Part shown: piece after piece, positions 45,097 through 57,042 of the stretch | Layout: every line of letters starts with the position of its first letter | How positions within the stretch are numbered: position 1 is the first letter of the stretch | Source of the DNA: Conchocele bisecta | Lineage: Eukaryota > Mollusca > Bivalvia > Lucinida > Thyasiridae | Direction of reading: 5' to 3' | Assembly: GCA_029237695.1 (NCBI GenBank) | Contig: CM055267.1 | Coordinates: forward strand, 7,772,036 to 7,836,035 | Length of the DNA stretch: 64,000 bases | Translations under genes and position numbers: made by a program | Notes under the pieces: generated by a model | Database searches by the model: none | The model's input: only the letters and a program-made list of their open reading frames with translations | What the model was told of the DNA's origin: nothing

Positions 45097-45328
45097 TGTA
45101 CATATGGACTGACGAGCTAATAACGGAATTGCGAAAAGTATATAAAGCTTAGCAAACTCACACATGTTGCTTGCCGAGGAGTACCGACGCCCGCCACCAG
45201 AGTTCTAGCACGGAGACATGCTGTAAATGCATACTTTTTCTGTGGCCTCCTTATGATACAATGATTCTTTGACCTCCTAGTTGTATTTTGACGCTGTCTA
45301 ACATCATCAATGGACCATAAGGAGATCA
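45097..45328. other. Spacer, nothing recognised
   Basis: No element or exon seen. Confidence 0.5.
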
Positions 45329-45571
45329 GGTGACCGTTTCACTAAACTTCGTACGACTAAAATGTCCGTAAGGGAAAATTTAGGATCGTCTGAAAATTTC
45401 AATTGATGGATTTACATTTATTGAGCATAGGCTGCATATGCAGCCTATGCTCAATAAATATAAATCCAATAATTGTTTACAAGAAAACACTGTTAATGTG
45501 AAATTTACAGACTATCGTAAGTTTGCACTTACGAATATTTAAGTCGTACGAAGTTTAGTGAAACGGCCCCC
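45329..45571. repeat. Fold-back MITE, family A (complete)
   Basis: Standard ends and centre; left end slightly altered (GGTGACCGTTTCACTAAAC). Confidence 0.9.
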
Positions 45572-45898
45572 AGCTCTAATTGTGAGCATGCCGTATGTCC
45601 TGTACCCGAATACCTCCACTCTCCTTTGTGGAGACTGGTGTCGGGCGTGAAGAGACGACCGCATAGAGATATCTACGATCGCGGCCCGAGACTGACTGTG
45701 GCGCCTAGAAGGCCATGGGCAGCTGTTGGGATGGTTCCCCATCGCCCACCTGCGGCCTGACATTGTGTTGCAAACGAATAATTAACATAAACAAAAAAAA
45801 CTCATTAATCTTCAACATAACGACAATTCAAGTGGTTGTGAAATGTGACTGTATGTACAATGACGATAACGACCGGGTGTTTGTGTGTGTGTAGCCCA
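45572..45898. other. Spacer, nothing recognised
   Basis: No element or exon seen. Confidence 0.5.
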
Positions 45899-46140
45899 GG
45901 GGCCCGTTTCACTAAACATCTTACGACTAAAATGTTCGTAAGTGCACATTTAGGAACGTCTGGAAATTTCAATTGATGGATTTACATTTATTGAGCATAG
46001 GCTGCATACGCAGCCTATGCTCAATAACTGTAAATCCAATAATTGTTTACAAGAAAACATTGTTAATGTGATATCTACAGACAGTCATAATTTTGCACTT
46101 ACGAACATTTTAGTCAACGAAGTTTAGTGAAACGGGCCCC
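45899..46140. repeat. Fold-back MITE, family A (complete)
   Basis: Clear terminal symmetry including outer CAG/CTG (CAGGGGCCCGTTTC / GAAACGGGCCCCTG), TGCATACGCA centre. Confidence 0.92.
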
Positions 46141-46551
46141 TGTCTTGTAAACAGGTTACCGAACTGGGGAAATAAAGACTAACGAACATCAGAACTACTT
46201 CCGGGGCATCGTTGACGCTATAATCGTCGGAGTTTGTTTGACGTTCATCGAACACCACCAACTTGTTAACACCATCAAAATTGCAACACCAACAACGTTT
46301 CAACAATATCATCAGCAATGCAACTCCGCATACGTTTCAGAGTCGCCAACAGTTAAACACCATCAACATGGTAACACCACCAACGGTACAACATCATCAA
46401 TATTTCAACATCATCAACATTGTGGAACCACCAGCATTTCTAAACCATTAAATGTAATACACATTACAATAACAGCATTTCAACATCAATGACACGTGAA
46501 CACCGCCAACATTACAACAGACAATTGTGGAACATCAACACCACAAATCAG
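46141..46551. repeat. Degenerate CAACA-rich low-complexity tract
   Basis: 46250-46535 is built from short variations on ACACCAACA, ATCATCAAC and ATTTCAACA. Periodicity is weak. Frames here are rich in His, Gln, Thr and Asn and are unlikely to be genes. Confidence 0.65.
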
Positions 46552-46661
46552 GGCCCGGTTGCTAAAAGCTTCCGTTGGCTTAACAGACTGTTAAATCCTT
46601 AGCATTGCTACGGATTTAACAGTCTGTTAAGCTAACATATGTTTTGAGCAAACGGGCCCAG
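46552..46661. repeat. Fold-back element, family M (complete)
   Basis: GGGCCCGGTTGCTAAAAGC to GTTTTGAGCAAACGGGCCC with the ATCCTTAGCATTGCTACGGAT centre, about 110 bp. Confidence 0.9.
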
Positions 46662-47332
46662 GTTGACCGACCGCTCGGTGCACCAGCAGTAACATAATCG
46701 CGTGACCATGAATTGGAACTATGTTGTCGTCTGTAGTTACCGAGGCTTGAAGCTCACAAAGTGGCACCAGACCGTTACCGAACTGTTCACGCGGTTTGTT
46801 TGTGTCTGTTGTTATCAGAGCTTGGAATGACAATGGCGGGCCCGCTCCATTGCCCCAGTGCCCATGCCTGGTCGCCAGTGACGGAATCCGTGCCGCACTA
46901 TTGGCACGCCGCCACCGTGACCCACAAACATTACAGCCGCCGCGGTCACTAATTACCGGATGACGGTGCACCGTTATGTGTAATATTTGTCAAGAAGATC
47001 GTAACCGCTTCATGCAGCCTGGGTTTTCAAGTGCGGGTGGAGGTATTACGACAGTACACTCAGAAGGTCTATACATGGTCACATAATTATCAGCCATCGT
47101 GTGGGTCAATGGGTCACTGGTGTATAACCGAGTCGGTGATGTGGTGGTCAAGTAAATAAAGAATAAGTAACTATGCAAATGATAACACAAATTACATGCA
47201 CATGTATTGCAAACAGTATTCACTACACTGTGAAAGGCCACCGCTTCAACGGAAATAGTCAGTAGAAGAAGGATGCTATCTATATGAAGACGTATGTCTC
47301 CGTATTCCACTTCAATTAAAATTTGACACCAG
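46662..47332. other. Intergenic, nothing recognised
   Basis: A 114-codon minus-strand frame (46627-46971) overlaps this stretch without a recognisable motif. Confidence 0.5.
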
Positions 47333-47403
47333 GGCCCAGTTGCTCAAAACCTCTATTAGCTTAATGTACTGTAGCTAAAAGAGGTTTTGACCAACCGGGG
47401 CCA
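47333..47403. repeat. Family M, internally deleted
   Basis: GGGCCCAGTTGCTCAAAACC and AGAGGTTTTGACCAACCGGG arms flank a short centre (AATGTACTGTAGC). Confidence 0.75.
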
Positions 47404-47570
47404 GATAGAAAACAAAATACAAATACGTCCGTGATCCGAGAATTACAGATGCCAACTGGTAATCCACGACTGACGTGTTTGTATAATGTGACCATCTACA
47501 AACACATACATGGACATGCAATACAATCTCGGAAAGTCATGGAACGGGACACATAGGCGTCCAGACCAGA
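47404..47570. other. Spacer, nothing recognised
   Basis: No element or exon seen. Confidence 0.5.
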
Positions 47571-47894
47571 AGCCGATTTCACCAACATTGCAAAGTATAC
47601 TTAACTAGCAAAGTATACTTTGAGGGAGTAATCAGTCATTTTTCCCAAAATGCATTATTTCATATAGAACTAATCACTGCATATATTTGATGATTAAAAG
47701 TATGCAGAATTATTATACTGAATGTATTACATTATCACAGCCAGAATGGCTGTGATAATGTAATAAATTCAGTATAATAACAATTAATAAATTTATCCTT
47801 AAATTGAAAATTTCTCCTTAAATTGAAAATTTATCCCTCAAAATATACTTCGCTAGATAAGTACACTTTGCAATGTTGGTGGAGTAGGCGACAG
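47571..47894. mobile_element. Family I element (complete)
   Basis: AGCCGATTTCACCAACATTG to CAATGTTGGTGGAGTAGGCG with the same hairpin and AAGTATACTT motifs. A short segment CTTAAATTGAAAATTTCTCC is duplicated near the right end. It supplies the empty site for the insertion at 30971. Confidence 0.9.
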
Positions 47895-48141
47895 AGAGCC
47901 GCACCGCAAAGCCGCACACCACAGCTGTGGCGAATGGGCGAGTGAGGGGAAACAATGGCCAGAGGCCGCCAGCGAATACAGGAGTCCCGGACTGAAGCAT
48001 TGATGGATGAATGAATCGCTGTATTTATAATAAGACAAAACATCGATCACATACAGCATGGAGCGTCGGGATGAGATGGATCACATGGAGATTGTAGCCT
48101 TCACTATATATCGGACATACATCCTTCTATACTGTACAGGT

Positions 48142-48204
48142 ACAGTGGAACCTCTCTAAACCGGACACCCTCCCAGGGTGTCCGGTTTAGAGAAGTTCCA
48201 CTGT
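48142..48204. repeat. Short fold-back, family H (near perfect)
   Basis: ACAGTGGAACCTCTCTAAAC and the inverse, with one mismatch and a CTC/CCAGGG centre. Confidence 0.92.
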
Positions 48205-50770
48205 ATTTCGGGTATATAACCAGTTCATGGTACGTGCGTGTTGCAGCGTTGGCATGACTGATCTGTGTGATTACAATGACGCCCACGGAAATTGACCACA
48301 ATGTGGCGTTCTGTGTGACGCGTTTACTGATGTTTCGCTGTACATCGTCTATACGGGACGGTAGTTGAATGTAGATCAGCCATCACAGTGGTGGACTTAC
48401 ATCACGATCTTACAGCTACGTGTATGTATTTGGCAATCAAAGAAGTAGGATGTACTTTTCCAAGGAAAATACGTGCAATATTTCAAACAATTTGTCATTG
48501 GGTCCATGAACACGCAGTAAGCAGACTGATATGCCCTACATACAATATATTACTATGGTAATGCAATACGAATCGTGATCCAGTCCAACAGGGTGATACT
48601 CCGTACAGACCATAAGGCCGTCCACGATAATCTCTAGTTGCGGTGAATCCGGTCATGTGACACCAGCCACAGTCATGTGACACCCGACAGTTATGTGCCT
48701 TTCACACAGGATAATGTATTATGCTCCGTGGAATAGCGTTAATGATTTTAGAATTTAATAGCAACTGTTTACTATCAAAACATTCGTGACTTGTGGGAGT
48801 CCGTAACCCGAAGTATGACTATAAGGTGATGTTTCACAATAGTCAGCAATACAAAGTCGGCTTCAAGTTTCCACCGAAACTTCGGTTGGATGAAAAACAT
48901 GTACATGTACTATTAGAGAGAGAGAGAGAAACCAGGTAGCGGACGAAATAAAAAACCACAAGAAGTATAGAGAGAAATGTTTGAGAGTGAAAACGTTATT
49001 TCAGTCGCCGGCATGTTGATGTAGCGATTACAATTTACATAAATGCACTCCATTAACATACATCACGATAATTGAGAACACGAAGTAAACACTCCCATTA
49101 AGATAAAGTAAAAAACATACTTTACCGACGTATTTGGTCATAATGGAAACTTTAAAAGTATGACTAGCAACAATTACTGCGTGCTGAGAACACCTGCCTT
49201 ATATCAAGCAATATGCGTCGTGTATTTACGTCAGCGCAGTATGGCTACTGGAACAATCTGCCGGCTACACACATGGTAACCGTGGACATAACGAATGGTG
49301 TGTCTAGTCGGCCGTCCGTGCCAGTAGCGACTCGAGTCCGGCCCGAGTCATGTTCAACACACATGGACGGTTCCGGTATTGCCGTGCCGATAAACTGGAG
49401 TTTCCCACGGTGGTCGGGTAGCACGATACCTCCGGTATCCACACCGGTAATTGCACCTTTATGGCCACCGTACCTACTGATGACAATCTTGGGTCCGCAA
49501 ACTGCCAAATAGACACTTATCACATTTCTTACATACGCCAACAGTCGCTCAGTTTACGAGTTGTCGGCCCAACCCGGTGGAGGAAATACTCCGAACTCCG
49601 TACGTGCATGCACCTCGTGACTGATATGATCCACTGACATGAACACTGAAGCAGGTCTCAGACATTGATCGAATTTCATGCAAAACCGGTAGGTGTTACA
49701 TATATGTACCAACCAATGCCAGAAGACGTCAAACGAGGCTATAGCACTGACGTCAAAACAGTCAATGGATCGTCACGACCCATTGACTTTTTTTGTATGT
49801 CAGTGCTATATGTAAATTAACATATTGGGCATGAAACGTTATATGTTGTTACGTGTGCATGTGAAACGGGCTAGGGTGGAACAATGTCTGAATAAACTAA
49901 ATAAATCACTCCATCACGAATCCCGCAGAATGGAGAACACAACAATTTAACTAGTAAACAATTCGTAACGCAACATTGTCGTCTCCTCTTTTACATATTT
50001 CTACAAAAATCGTGTTTGATATCTACTGACAATTGTCACCATCGATTCAGCATTGTTACGGTTACATTGCACATACGTGGGTCAATGTTCCCATGTACAA
50101 TATAAATGTATGTAACTGATGTCCAGCCCGGACAATAACTGTCCGGTACAGAGTGATGAGTTCGCCATAAACCACAGTGACCGCTCGGCCATCGACGCCA
50201 CACTCGTACGGCCATGTGTAGGTGCCCCCCCCCCCCCCCCACATAGAACTGACTTTGCTACTCTACAAATAGTGTCGCATATGTATGGCTGCAGTAACAT
50301 ACTTGTGATCTGCTGGGTACAGTGTGATTAAGCAAGCCTGTACGGGCGGCTAGCGAAGGCGAAATCACCACGACAATACATGTCTTACGACGTTTACAAC
50401 CAATATAACCCCAGGTTAGCCAGTTTCGTCATTCAGTTATAGACTCACAATCGCCATGGAAGATACATATACGAGGGTTTTTCAAAAATAAAGTAGACTA
50501 TCTCCAAGAGGTTAGTAGACACTCTACCATAAATGTTATAGTGTATTAAACCGCTATCTATACACCAGAAATTGCTATGTATAGGTATACGTCGTGCATT
50601 GCAGACAGGCGTGAATACATGACCTACACTGGTCACACCTGCCGTGGGGTACCACCGCCCAGCAGGCGGTCTATGCGGCTGACCACGGATACGGTGACAA
50701 TGTGGGCATGTGAACAGCACTACATGCATACGTCAATATCGGTTTTGTCATAATGTGGTGAGTTTGGTTT
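48205..50770. other. Long intergenic stretch with one hairpin
   Basis: 49741-49810 is an imperfect hairpin (ATAGCACTGACGTCAAAA .. GTCAATGG). A short GA run lies at 48917-48930 and a C run at 50227-50240. Opposing frames of about 98 codons at 49213-49541 are noted but unsupported. Confidence 0.45.
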
Positions 50771-50840
50771 GTTTCAAGCATCATCCGACGTGCCAGTGTG
50801 ACGTGTACGTCACACTGGCACGTCGGATGATGCTTGAAAC
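50771..50840. repeat. Perfect hairpin, 34-bp arms, 2-nt loop
   Basis: GTTTCAAGCATCATCCGACG .. TGTGACGT, loop GT, exact inverse. Immediately right, CGTCCGACGTGG and CATCCGACGACC repeat part of the arm. Confidence 0.95.
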
Positions 50841-51440
50841 GTAACTCGTCCGACGTGGTAACTCATCCGACGACCACTACATACAGGAAGTTCTAATTAC
50901 ATAAAATATATGCTCGTAGTGTAATAACACCGTGTATTAAAACGTTCATCCACACGATATGGCGATGTATTTGAAGCAAATCAAGATCGCCAATAACGAC
51001 CACAAACAACATCGATGATGTACATGATCGGTACTCATTGCATCCACATGCGATCGGCATGTTGATAGAATATTGTAATATGCTTTTTAGACATGTAGAA
51101 AAAAGTCATTATATAGTCAATGTATTATATTCAAGGCTTTGAACTCAATTTGCCTCAATTTCACCATCACCAGAGATCAAGAGAATTTTAGAGAAAGCGC
51201 AATACGAAGTCGTCTCCGACCTAGCGTAGTCGGGTGACTTGTGTCATGTTTTCGGACTTGTACGACTTCTGCGTGTAAAATGCTGATTATGTGGTGGTTG
51301 TATTAGGTGCAGGTGGGCCTTAGCTCTGTGAAGGCACTAGGAATAATTGGATTTTATCAGAAATAGAAAATATATTACTTATTGAAACTGATGATGGCGA
51401 AATTGAGGCACACGGAATTTACGGTCTTGTTTAAAAACAT
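50841..51440. other. Intergenic, nothing recognised
   Basis: No element or coding signal identified. Confidence 0.55.
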
Positions 51441-51632
51441 TGACTATATAATGAAATGTTACACTATCCTATCAACATGCCGGTGGCCTGACTATATAAT
51501 GAAATGTTACACTATCCTATCAACATGCCGGTGGCCTGACTATATAATGAAATGTTACACTATCCTATCAACATGCCGGTGGCCTGACTATATAATGAAA
51601 TGTTACACTATCCTATCAACATGCCGGTGGCC
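51441..51632. repeat. Tandem repeat, 48 bp x 4 identical
   Basis: Four exact copies of a unit starting TGACTATATAATGAAATGTT. In frame this gives a 16-residue repeat, but there is no gene context. Confidence 0.97.
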
Positions 51633-51654
51633 TGTTGCATTTCAACCCGACAGA

Positions 51655-51840
51655 TCATAATCAAACATTTTCAAACACTGTATGTCCAGATGAGCCGGCT
51701 TGCACCAAGCCGTCTCATCCGGATCTGCAGAGCTTGTCAGTATGTTGAGTTCCTTTTCAAAACACCCATCTGATTAATGGAATAGTCCAGAAATGGGCAT
51801 GGAACTATCCATGTCAGATACTTAGGGGTGAACGGGTTTA
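51655..51840. repeat. Family D (diverged)
   Basis: GAGCCGGCTTGCACCAAGCCG centre and AGGGGTGAACGGGTTTA end. Confidence 0.75.
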
Positions 51841-52734
51841 TAATTGTACGGGTAGTTAGCGTATGGCCTTGCCCTGTCGTAGCGTCATGCATAATAAACG
51901 AGTTTTAAATATGATATTATAATTATAACCTTGCCAAACTAACACGCCCAACGGTACACATGCGATTCTATACGGTCTGTCCAGTCGTGTATTTATGAAA
52001 CAGCGACGTGATTTATTATTCATTTCTAATTGCGTTTTTTTTGTGGCACACAAAATGTCTTCATTAAACAATGTCCAAAACATGCAATATTTGAAAGTTT
52101 TAGGGCGAGACGGATGTGCAAGTTGACAGTTTGGTCTTCAAGCTGAGCGTTTTTACCAGTGGTGTTCAGGTGCAGTTTGTGTTCATGCACGTAAATATGT
52201 CCACGACTCCCTATATACATATACCTTATCATGCCCAGATGGCGTCCGTCAGTCTCTATCTCGCCGTTCTGAAAACGGACCTTGTTGGAACATGAGCTTG
52301 TCGGTACATTAATAGACATTTGGCCCGGGGTTAGTTCTGATACCAGGTAACAATCAAAGACTCCATGTGAATACATCATACGCATCACAATACTGCTCTT
52401 TTGGACTTATACGTCCGAGTACCAAGCGTTTTGGAAGTCATTCACACTTTTAAATATCAACTACTAACTACCGTAAGTCGCTGGTCAAGCGGAAACTATA
52501 CGTAAATAGCCGTCACACCAGGGAATGGTGTTCCAACGGACGGCTAAGCAACCGGATTAGCCCAGATTAAAACTGCAGCCGAGTATGGCTACCGTTACCA
52601 TTGTGGAGGTATTAGACCAATAAGGTGTGGAACACAATGGGCCAGCATGACACACCCGTCCGGTGTTTGTGACCAGCCACGACAAAAATGGCTTACTGTG
52701 TTTGCAAACAATATATATTGTTTGCTATTGACTC
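51841..52734. other. Intergenic, nothing recognised
   Basis: No exon or repeat family recognised; the final 90 bases could be a decayed upstream part of the LINE that follows. Confidence 0.45.
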
Positions 52735-53690
52735 AGAAAAAAGCCATGACTGACGCATATTCCCAAAACGTGTGGATCCGTATCAGTGGTACAACGAAGA
52801 CTACTAGTGTTATGTACCAGTCCGCTCCAGGCAAGCAAGGTATATGCAGAGCCGATCAGGTAAATGGTACCCAACTGCATGTTGTGGACAAATTCACATA
52901 CCGCGATAGTAAAATAGTATCCACATTGACGATGTAAAATGCTTGCAAAAGCCAGCTCATCCTTCAGTAGACTCCGAACCACCATCGCCTGCGTTAATCT
53001 TGCCAATATGTCAATGTTTGAGGACATCCATTGCCAATCTCAACTCGCAATCAAGCAGTTTGATTGGCTGTGCCTCAGCAGTAGCGCAGCTCCGGCACAG
53101 CCAATCACGCTGCTTGCTTTCAAGTATTATGTAATATATACATTGGCAAATATTGGCAGGATTAGCGCAGATGGTGTACTAACGGCCGTGCTATATGCAT
53201 TTGAATAGCAGACACGGAAGTAGACTCGACCACTTTCACACAAAAAGCCGAAGCAAAATTTTCCACATCCGATGGCAGGAAAACGCCCCAGACATAGAGG
53301 AATTGCAGAGGTCCAATCTCCAATCCAACAGGTTACTGCAGAAATGTCAAGTACGCAAGGTCGGCCATGTCGTACATATGACTGATAAACGTCTTCCAAA
53401 GCAGCTCCTCTACGGTGAGCTCACACCAGTCAATATGTCTGTCGACGGTCAAAGGAAGTGGTACAAACACAACATAAAAGTGTCCCTCGATAGTATATGC
53501 ATAGATGCAAACACCCGGTAACATCATGCGAGGCACCGATCAATATGGCGCAGTCGAATCAGCATGGGTGCGAACATCGCAGAGGAGGAAAGCATGGAGA
53601 CAACCAAGAAAAACGTGAGCTCCGGTCAGTCAGCGCATCAATATCTACCACCGACCAATCCGGGCATGAAAATAGCGGGCACACATAGGG
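52735..53690 (+). pseudogene. 5'-truncated LINE, C-terminal end of reverse transcriptase ORF
   Basis: Peptides typical of the downstream part of non-LTR reverse transcriptase ORFs appear in order. TTSVMYQSAPGK (near 52790) and VNGTQLHVVDKFTYRDSK (52860-52915) are followed by AKASSSFSRLR, the last after a stop and a frame change. After a 200-bp insertion come DHFHTKSRSKIFHIRWQ (53230), QVRKVGHVVHMTDKRLPKQL (53345) and ELTPVN..GQRKWYKHNIKV. The catalytic palm (YADD) is missing, so only the tail is left. It is broken by frame changes, at least one stop and a family J element. The assignment rests on family knowledge of endonuclease/reverse-transcriptase ORFs; the clade is not determined. Confidence 0.85.
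52988..53190. mobile_element. Family J element inserted in the LINE
   Basis: ACCATCGCCTGCGTTAATCT to ATTAGCGCAGATGGT, with a CAATCAAGCAGTTTGATTGGC-type centre. It separates FSRLR from the rest of the reverse transcriptase frame. Confidence 0.85.
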
Positions 53691-54354
53691 CAGCCAGCTC
53701 TGGATACACTTGACACAGTGAACTGGTTAGATGTTATGGTTCTCATATATCGTCGATTGACGAACAGCACTGGTGCCTGACAATGATCTACAATGGATAA
53801 GACGTCAATAAGATTTTTTTTTTGTGGCTGGTCACGGACAATACTGCGGAAATCCATCCGTTATTTCTCGAGATGGTTCGCATAAAATGGCCAGAACATT
53901 CACGAAATAAGATGAGGAATAATCTACTTACGACACGAACACAATAATACATGATTAATTATCTTATAGTACGGGCGGCAGATCTCAAACGGGGTCTAAA
54001 GTTTCTCTATAATTTGATAATTATCACGTCTCTTCGTAACTTATGACAGATTTATTTTACTTATCTATACATTATTTAACGAGGGTGACACAGTTGGCCA
54101 AGGCCAGTCTACCCTGTGGCCCTCGCTACATAATTTCATGTACATTAAAAACATGTGCACGTACCATATATAAACACATATAAAATACTAGATAGAATAT
54201 GACTTAAATAACTACGAATTAACTGACATTAATAACGAGGGAGTAAACTACGATGCCAATGAGTTGTATTATATAGACACAGTTGTACTATAGACACAGC
54301 TGATATTGCAGATATTCAATGTGTGTCCGTAGGCGTCAATGCTGCAACTGACAT
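53691..54354. other. Intergenic, nothing recognised
   Basis: AT-rich; GAGGGTGACACAGTTGGCCA at 54080 begins a short imperfect inverted segment with GTGGCCCTCGC. No exon. Confidence 0.5.
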
Positions 54355-54456
54355 ACAGTGGGGTCAGCGTGTAAGTGCACACACGAACGAACACGACAGG
54401 TTGGAATAACCTGTCGTGTTCGTTCGTGTTTGCACTTACACGCTGACCCCACTGTA
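54355..54456. repeat. Hairpin, about 48-bp arms, 3-nt loop
   Basis: ACAGTGGGGTCAGCGTGTAA .. AACACGACAGGTT is mirrored with one or two mismatches around GGA. Single copy in the window. Confidence 0.93.
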
Positions 54457-54704
54457 CTGACACCAATCGCAGGCACCGTCGACTGTCATACACAGAAGAC
54501 ATTGTGTACGGAATAGTCGCTGCAACTATACCAGTAAACACAATACATGAAACATAATATTCACGTTTTTTTTTTTTTTCAAATTATAAATCGGTTAAAG
54601 TACGATATAAATAAGCCATTTAAATATTTATTGTATTGAATTGCTTCACACATGTGACACAAACATGTCTGTATTACATGTATACTTCGCTAATGTTAAG
54701 TACA
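54457..54704. other. Spacer, nothing recognised
   Basis: Contains a T run at 54567-54579; nothing else. Confidence 0.5.
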
Positions 54705-54933
54705 GGGGAGCCGTTTCACTAAACTTCGTATGACTAAAATGTTCGTAAGTGCAAAATGAAATTAGTCTGTAAATTTCACATTAACATTGTTTTCTTGTAA
54801 ACAATTATTGGATTTACATTTATTGAGCAGCCTATGCTCAATACATGTAAATCCATCAATTGAAATGTCCAGACTATCCTAAATTTGCACTTACCAACAT
54901 TTTAGTCGTACGAAGTTTAGTGAAACGGGCCCC
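54705..54933. repeat. Fold-back MITE, family A (reverse orientation)
   Basis: Interior orientation as in the copy at 26885, central palindrome shortened to GAGCAGCCTATGCTC. Confidence 0.9.
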
Positions 54934-55294
54934 AGGTATGTATGTACGTAGCAGCGGTTTATGCATATGACAGTATAGGGAAATCATGTCTATGTTAATT
55001 ATCTAAAATGAATGCTCTATATTCGAGTTATCGATGCGATCAGATCCGGTTGCTAAATGTGTTGGTTTGCCGCTCCAGTTGGGAGTGACGCTATGTGGTA
55101 CGCCACACTACATCCGGGGTCTTGTATCACCGGCGACCACACAACCCAATGGCCCAATGTCGCTACTGTACACCATGAAATCAATGTTTGAGGCTCAAAC
55201 CGTTGATGCAGCTCAAGCTGCTCTAGTATTCGTTGTTTTTTATTTTTTTTTTTTTTTTTTTTTTTTATTCAGCCGTTCAGTCTACAGCCCAAAC
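54934..55294. other. Leader of the duplicated block, with poly-T
   Basis: GAAATCAATGTTTGAGGCTC .. GTTGATGCAGCTCA (55178-55235) recurs at 56852-56905, beyond the second duplicate. A run of about 28 T lies at 55238-55267. Confidence 0.6.
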
Positions 55295-56675
55295 CGCTGG
55301 TCGGATCGACTTCAAATTTTGCATGCCGATTCGGATCAAGTGTGAGCAGAGACTCAGAGATTTTCAGAAATCTCTTAATGCCACTTTCCACGAAACCGGA
55401 AGTGATGTCATACTTTCTATAACTTCCTTATTTTCCAACCGATTTCAAAAATTCTTTTTGCATTGGAAAGCTGACAAAATTCTCTATCTCGGCCTCGCTG
55501 ACAGTTCTCGGCTATCTGGTCAACTAAGAGAGCTATAGGCATTTGAAGTTGAAAAATGTACATACTTTTCAACGATTTTGCCGAATTTTTGCCGAATTTC
55601 GGCTGATAACGGGTGGTCTTTACAAACGTTTTCCAAAATTTTGTAGCAGTAATGTCCAAGCAACATAATTTTATCTTGCCAGTGGGATAGGGGTTATAGG
55701 GGAGTGTCAGGCGCATTAAAATAGTTGATAATTTTTGTTCAGAGCTTCTTTCTTCGGAATGACTTCCGGTTCTTTATTGGATGTCAAAAGGGATGAACGT
55801 CTTTTTTTTCAAGTTTTCAAAAATAGAGCAAACGGATTGTGACGTCAGCTTCGTTATTTATCAATAGATTTCAAAATTTCTTGCTGCGGTCGATATTTCA
55901 GTCCTTTAGCTGAAACTTTCCCGCTTTGTGCCCGGCCTATGGTGAAAAACAAACGAAAACTTCACTGGCGGAATATTGCTCATATGTAATTTCCGTTTTA
56001 TTAGGTGTATTTACAAATGGCGTAAACTGCAATTTAGGGGCGATAACTATCGAAAAATAATCATCCGCTGACTCACGGGCTCCCTCCATCTACACCAAAC
56101 CGCTGGTCGGATCGACTTCAAATTTTGCATGCCGATTCGGATCAAATGTGAGCAGATACTCAGAGATTTTCAGATATCTGTTAATGCTACTTTCCACGAA
56201 AACGGAAGTGACGTCATACTTCCTATAACTTCCTTATTTTCCAACCGATTTCAAGAATTCATTTTGCATCGGAATGCTGACAAAATTCTCTATCTCAGAA
56301 TCGCTGACAGTTTTCGGCTGTCTGCTCAAATAAAAGAGCTATATGCATTTGAAGTTGAAAAATGTACATACTTTTCAACAATTTTGCCGAATTTCGGCTG
56401 ATAACGGGTGGTCTTTACAAACGTTTCCAATTTGTACAGTACTGTCAGCAACATAATTTCTTGCCAGAGTGATAGGCGAGTGTCAGTCGCATGAAATATG
56501 ATAATTTTCAGAGCTATATCTTGACTACTTACGGCTCTATTCGATTGTCAAAGATGAACGTATGTTTTCAAGTTTTCAACTAGAGCAAACGGATGTGACG
56601 TCAGCTTCGTTATTTATAATTCGATTTCAATTGTTTTTGCTGTAGTCGATATTTCAGTCCTTTAGCTAAAACTTT
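55295..56675. repeat. Two diverged direct copies of a roughly 600-bp unit (family S)
   Basis: CGCTGGTCGGATCGACTTC (55300 and 56100), AACTTCCTTATTTTCCAACC (55422 and 56227) and GATATTTCAGTCCTTTAGCT (55895 and 56648) align in order. The offset falls from about 800 to 755 nt through many small deletions in copy two. Frames of about 100 codons in both copies read similarly (MPIRIKCEQ..LRDFQ), but neither extends through the unit and small indels are frequent. I treat it as a repeat, not a gene. Confidence 0.8.
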
Positions 56676-56742
56676 GGCTGAGGATCGAACCCAGTATCCC
56701 TCGCTCCGAGTCCATCGCTCTACCTCTAAGCTAACCGGCCCC
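56675..56742 (-). repeat. tRNA-like pol III head (probable SINE part of family S)
   Basis: On the minus strand: A box TAGCTTAGAGGTAGAGC and B box GGTTCGATCCT, in a CTGGGTTCGATCCTCAG T-arm, are spaced as in tRNA genes. The expected acceptor pairing (GGCCGGT with the 3' side) is absent. It directly continues into the end of family S, so S may be a SINE-like unit with this head. Confidence 0.55.
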
Positions 56743-57042
56743 ACATCGGTGTGATGATGCGAACACAATAATGTTGGACAGTTCATTCTAAAACTTCAGA
56801 AATTCTTTTTGCAACCGATAGATTACACCTTGGGCTAAAGCTTAGTTACACATGAAATCAATGTTTGAGGCTCAAACCGTTGATGCAGCTCATGCTGCTC
56901 TAGTTCACTTTGTTTTATTCGATATACAAACAAAGATATATATTTTTTCGTGTTCTACATGTATATCTAACAAAAACATTTGTAGTCGTTGCTTAGTCAA
57001 TTTGTATTTGATAAAATACAAGGGACGAAACAATGAATACTA
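56743..57042. other. Spacer with a family S leader copy
   Basis: 56852-56905 repeats the 55178 leader. Nothing else recognised. Confidence 0.5.

Noticed and set aside
49245..49541. Minus-strand frame of 98 codons with a protein-like Gly/Val/Ile pattern
   Set aside because: No splice sites or family recognised, and an equally long frame exists on the plus strand over the same bases. A homology search could reverse this.
53645..53690. Minus-strand peptide CPMCARYFHARIGR resembling a zinc-finger-like LINE tail motif
   Set aside because: It is on the strand opposite to the LINE remnant it overlaps; judged coincidence.
55034..55538. Frames of about 100 codons across family S
   Set aside because: They are interrupted by a poly-T tract, and the paralogous copy at 56129 has different frame limits, so there is no sign of protein-level selection.
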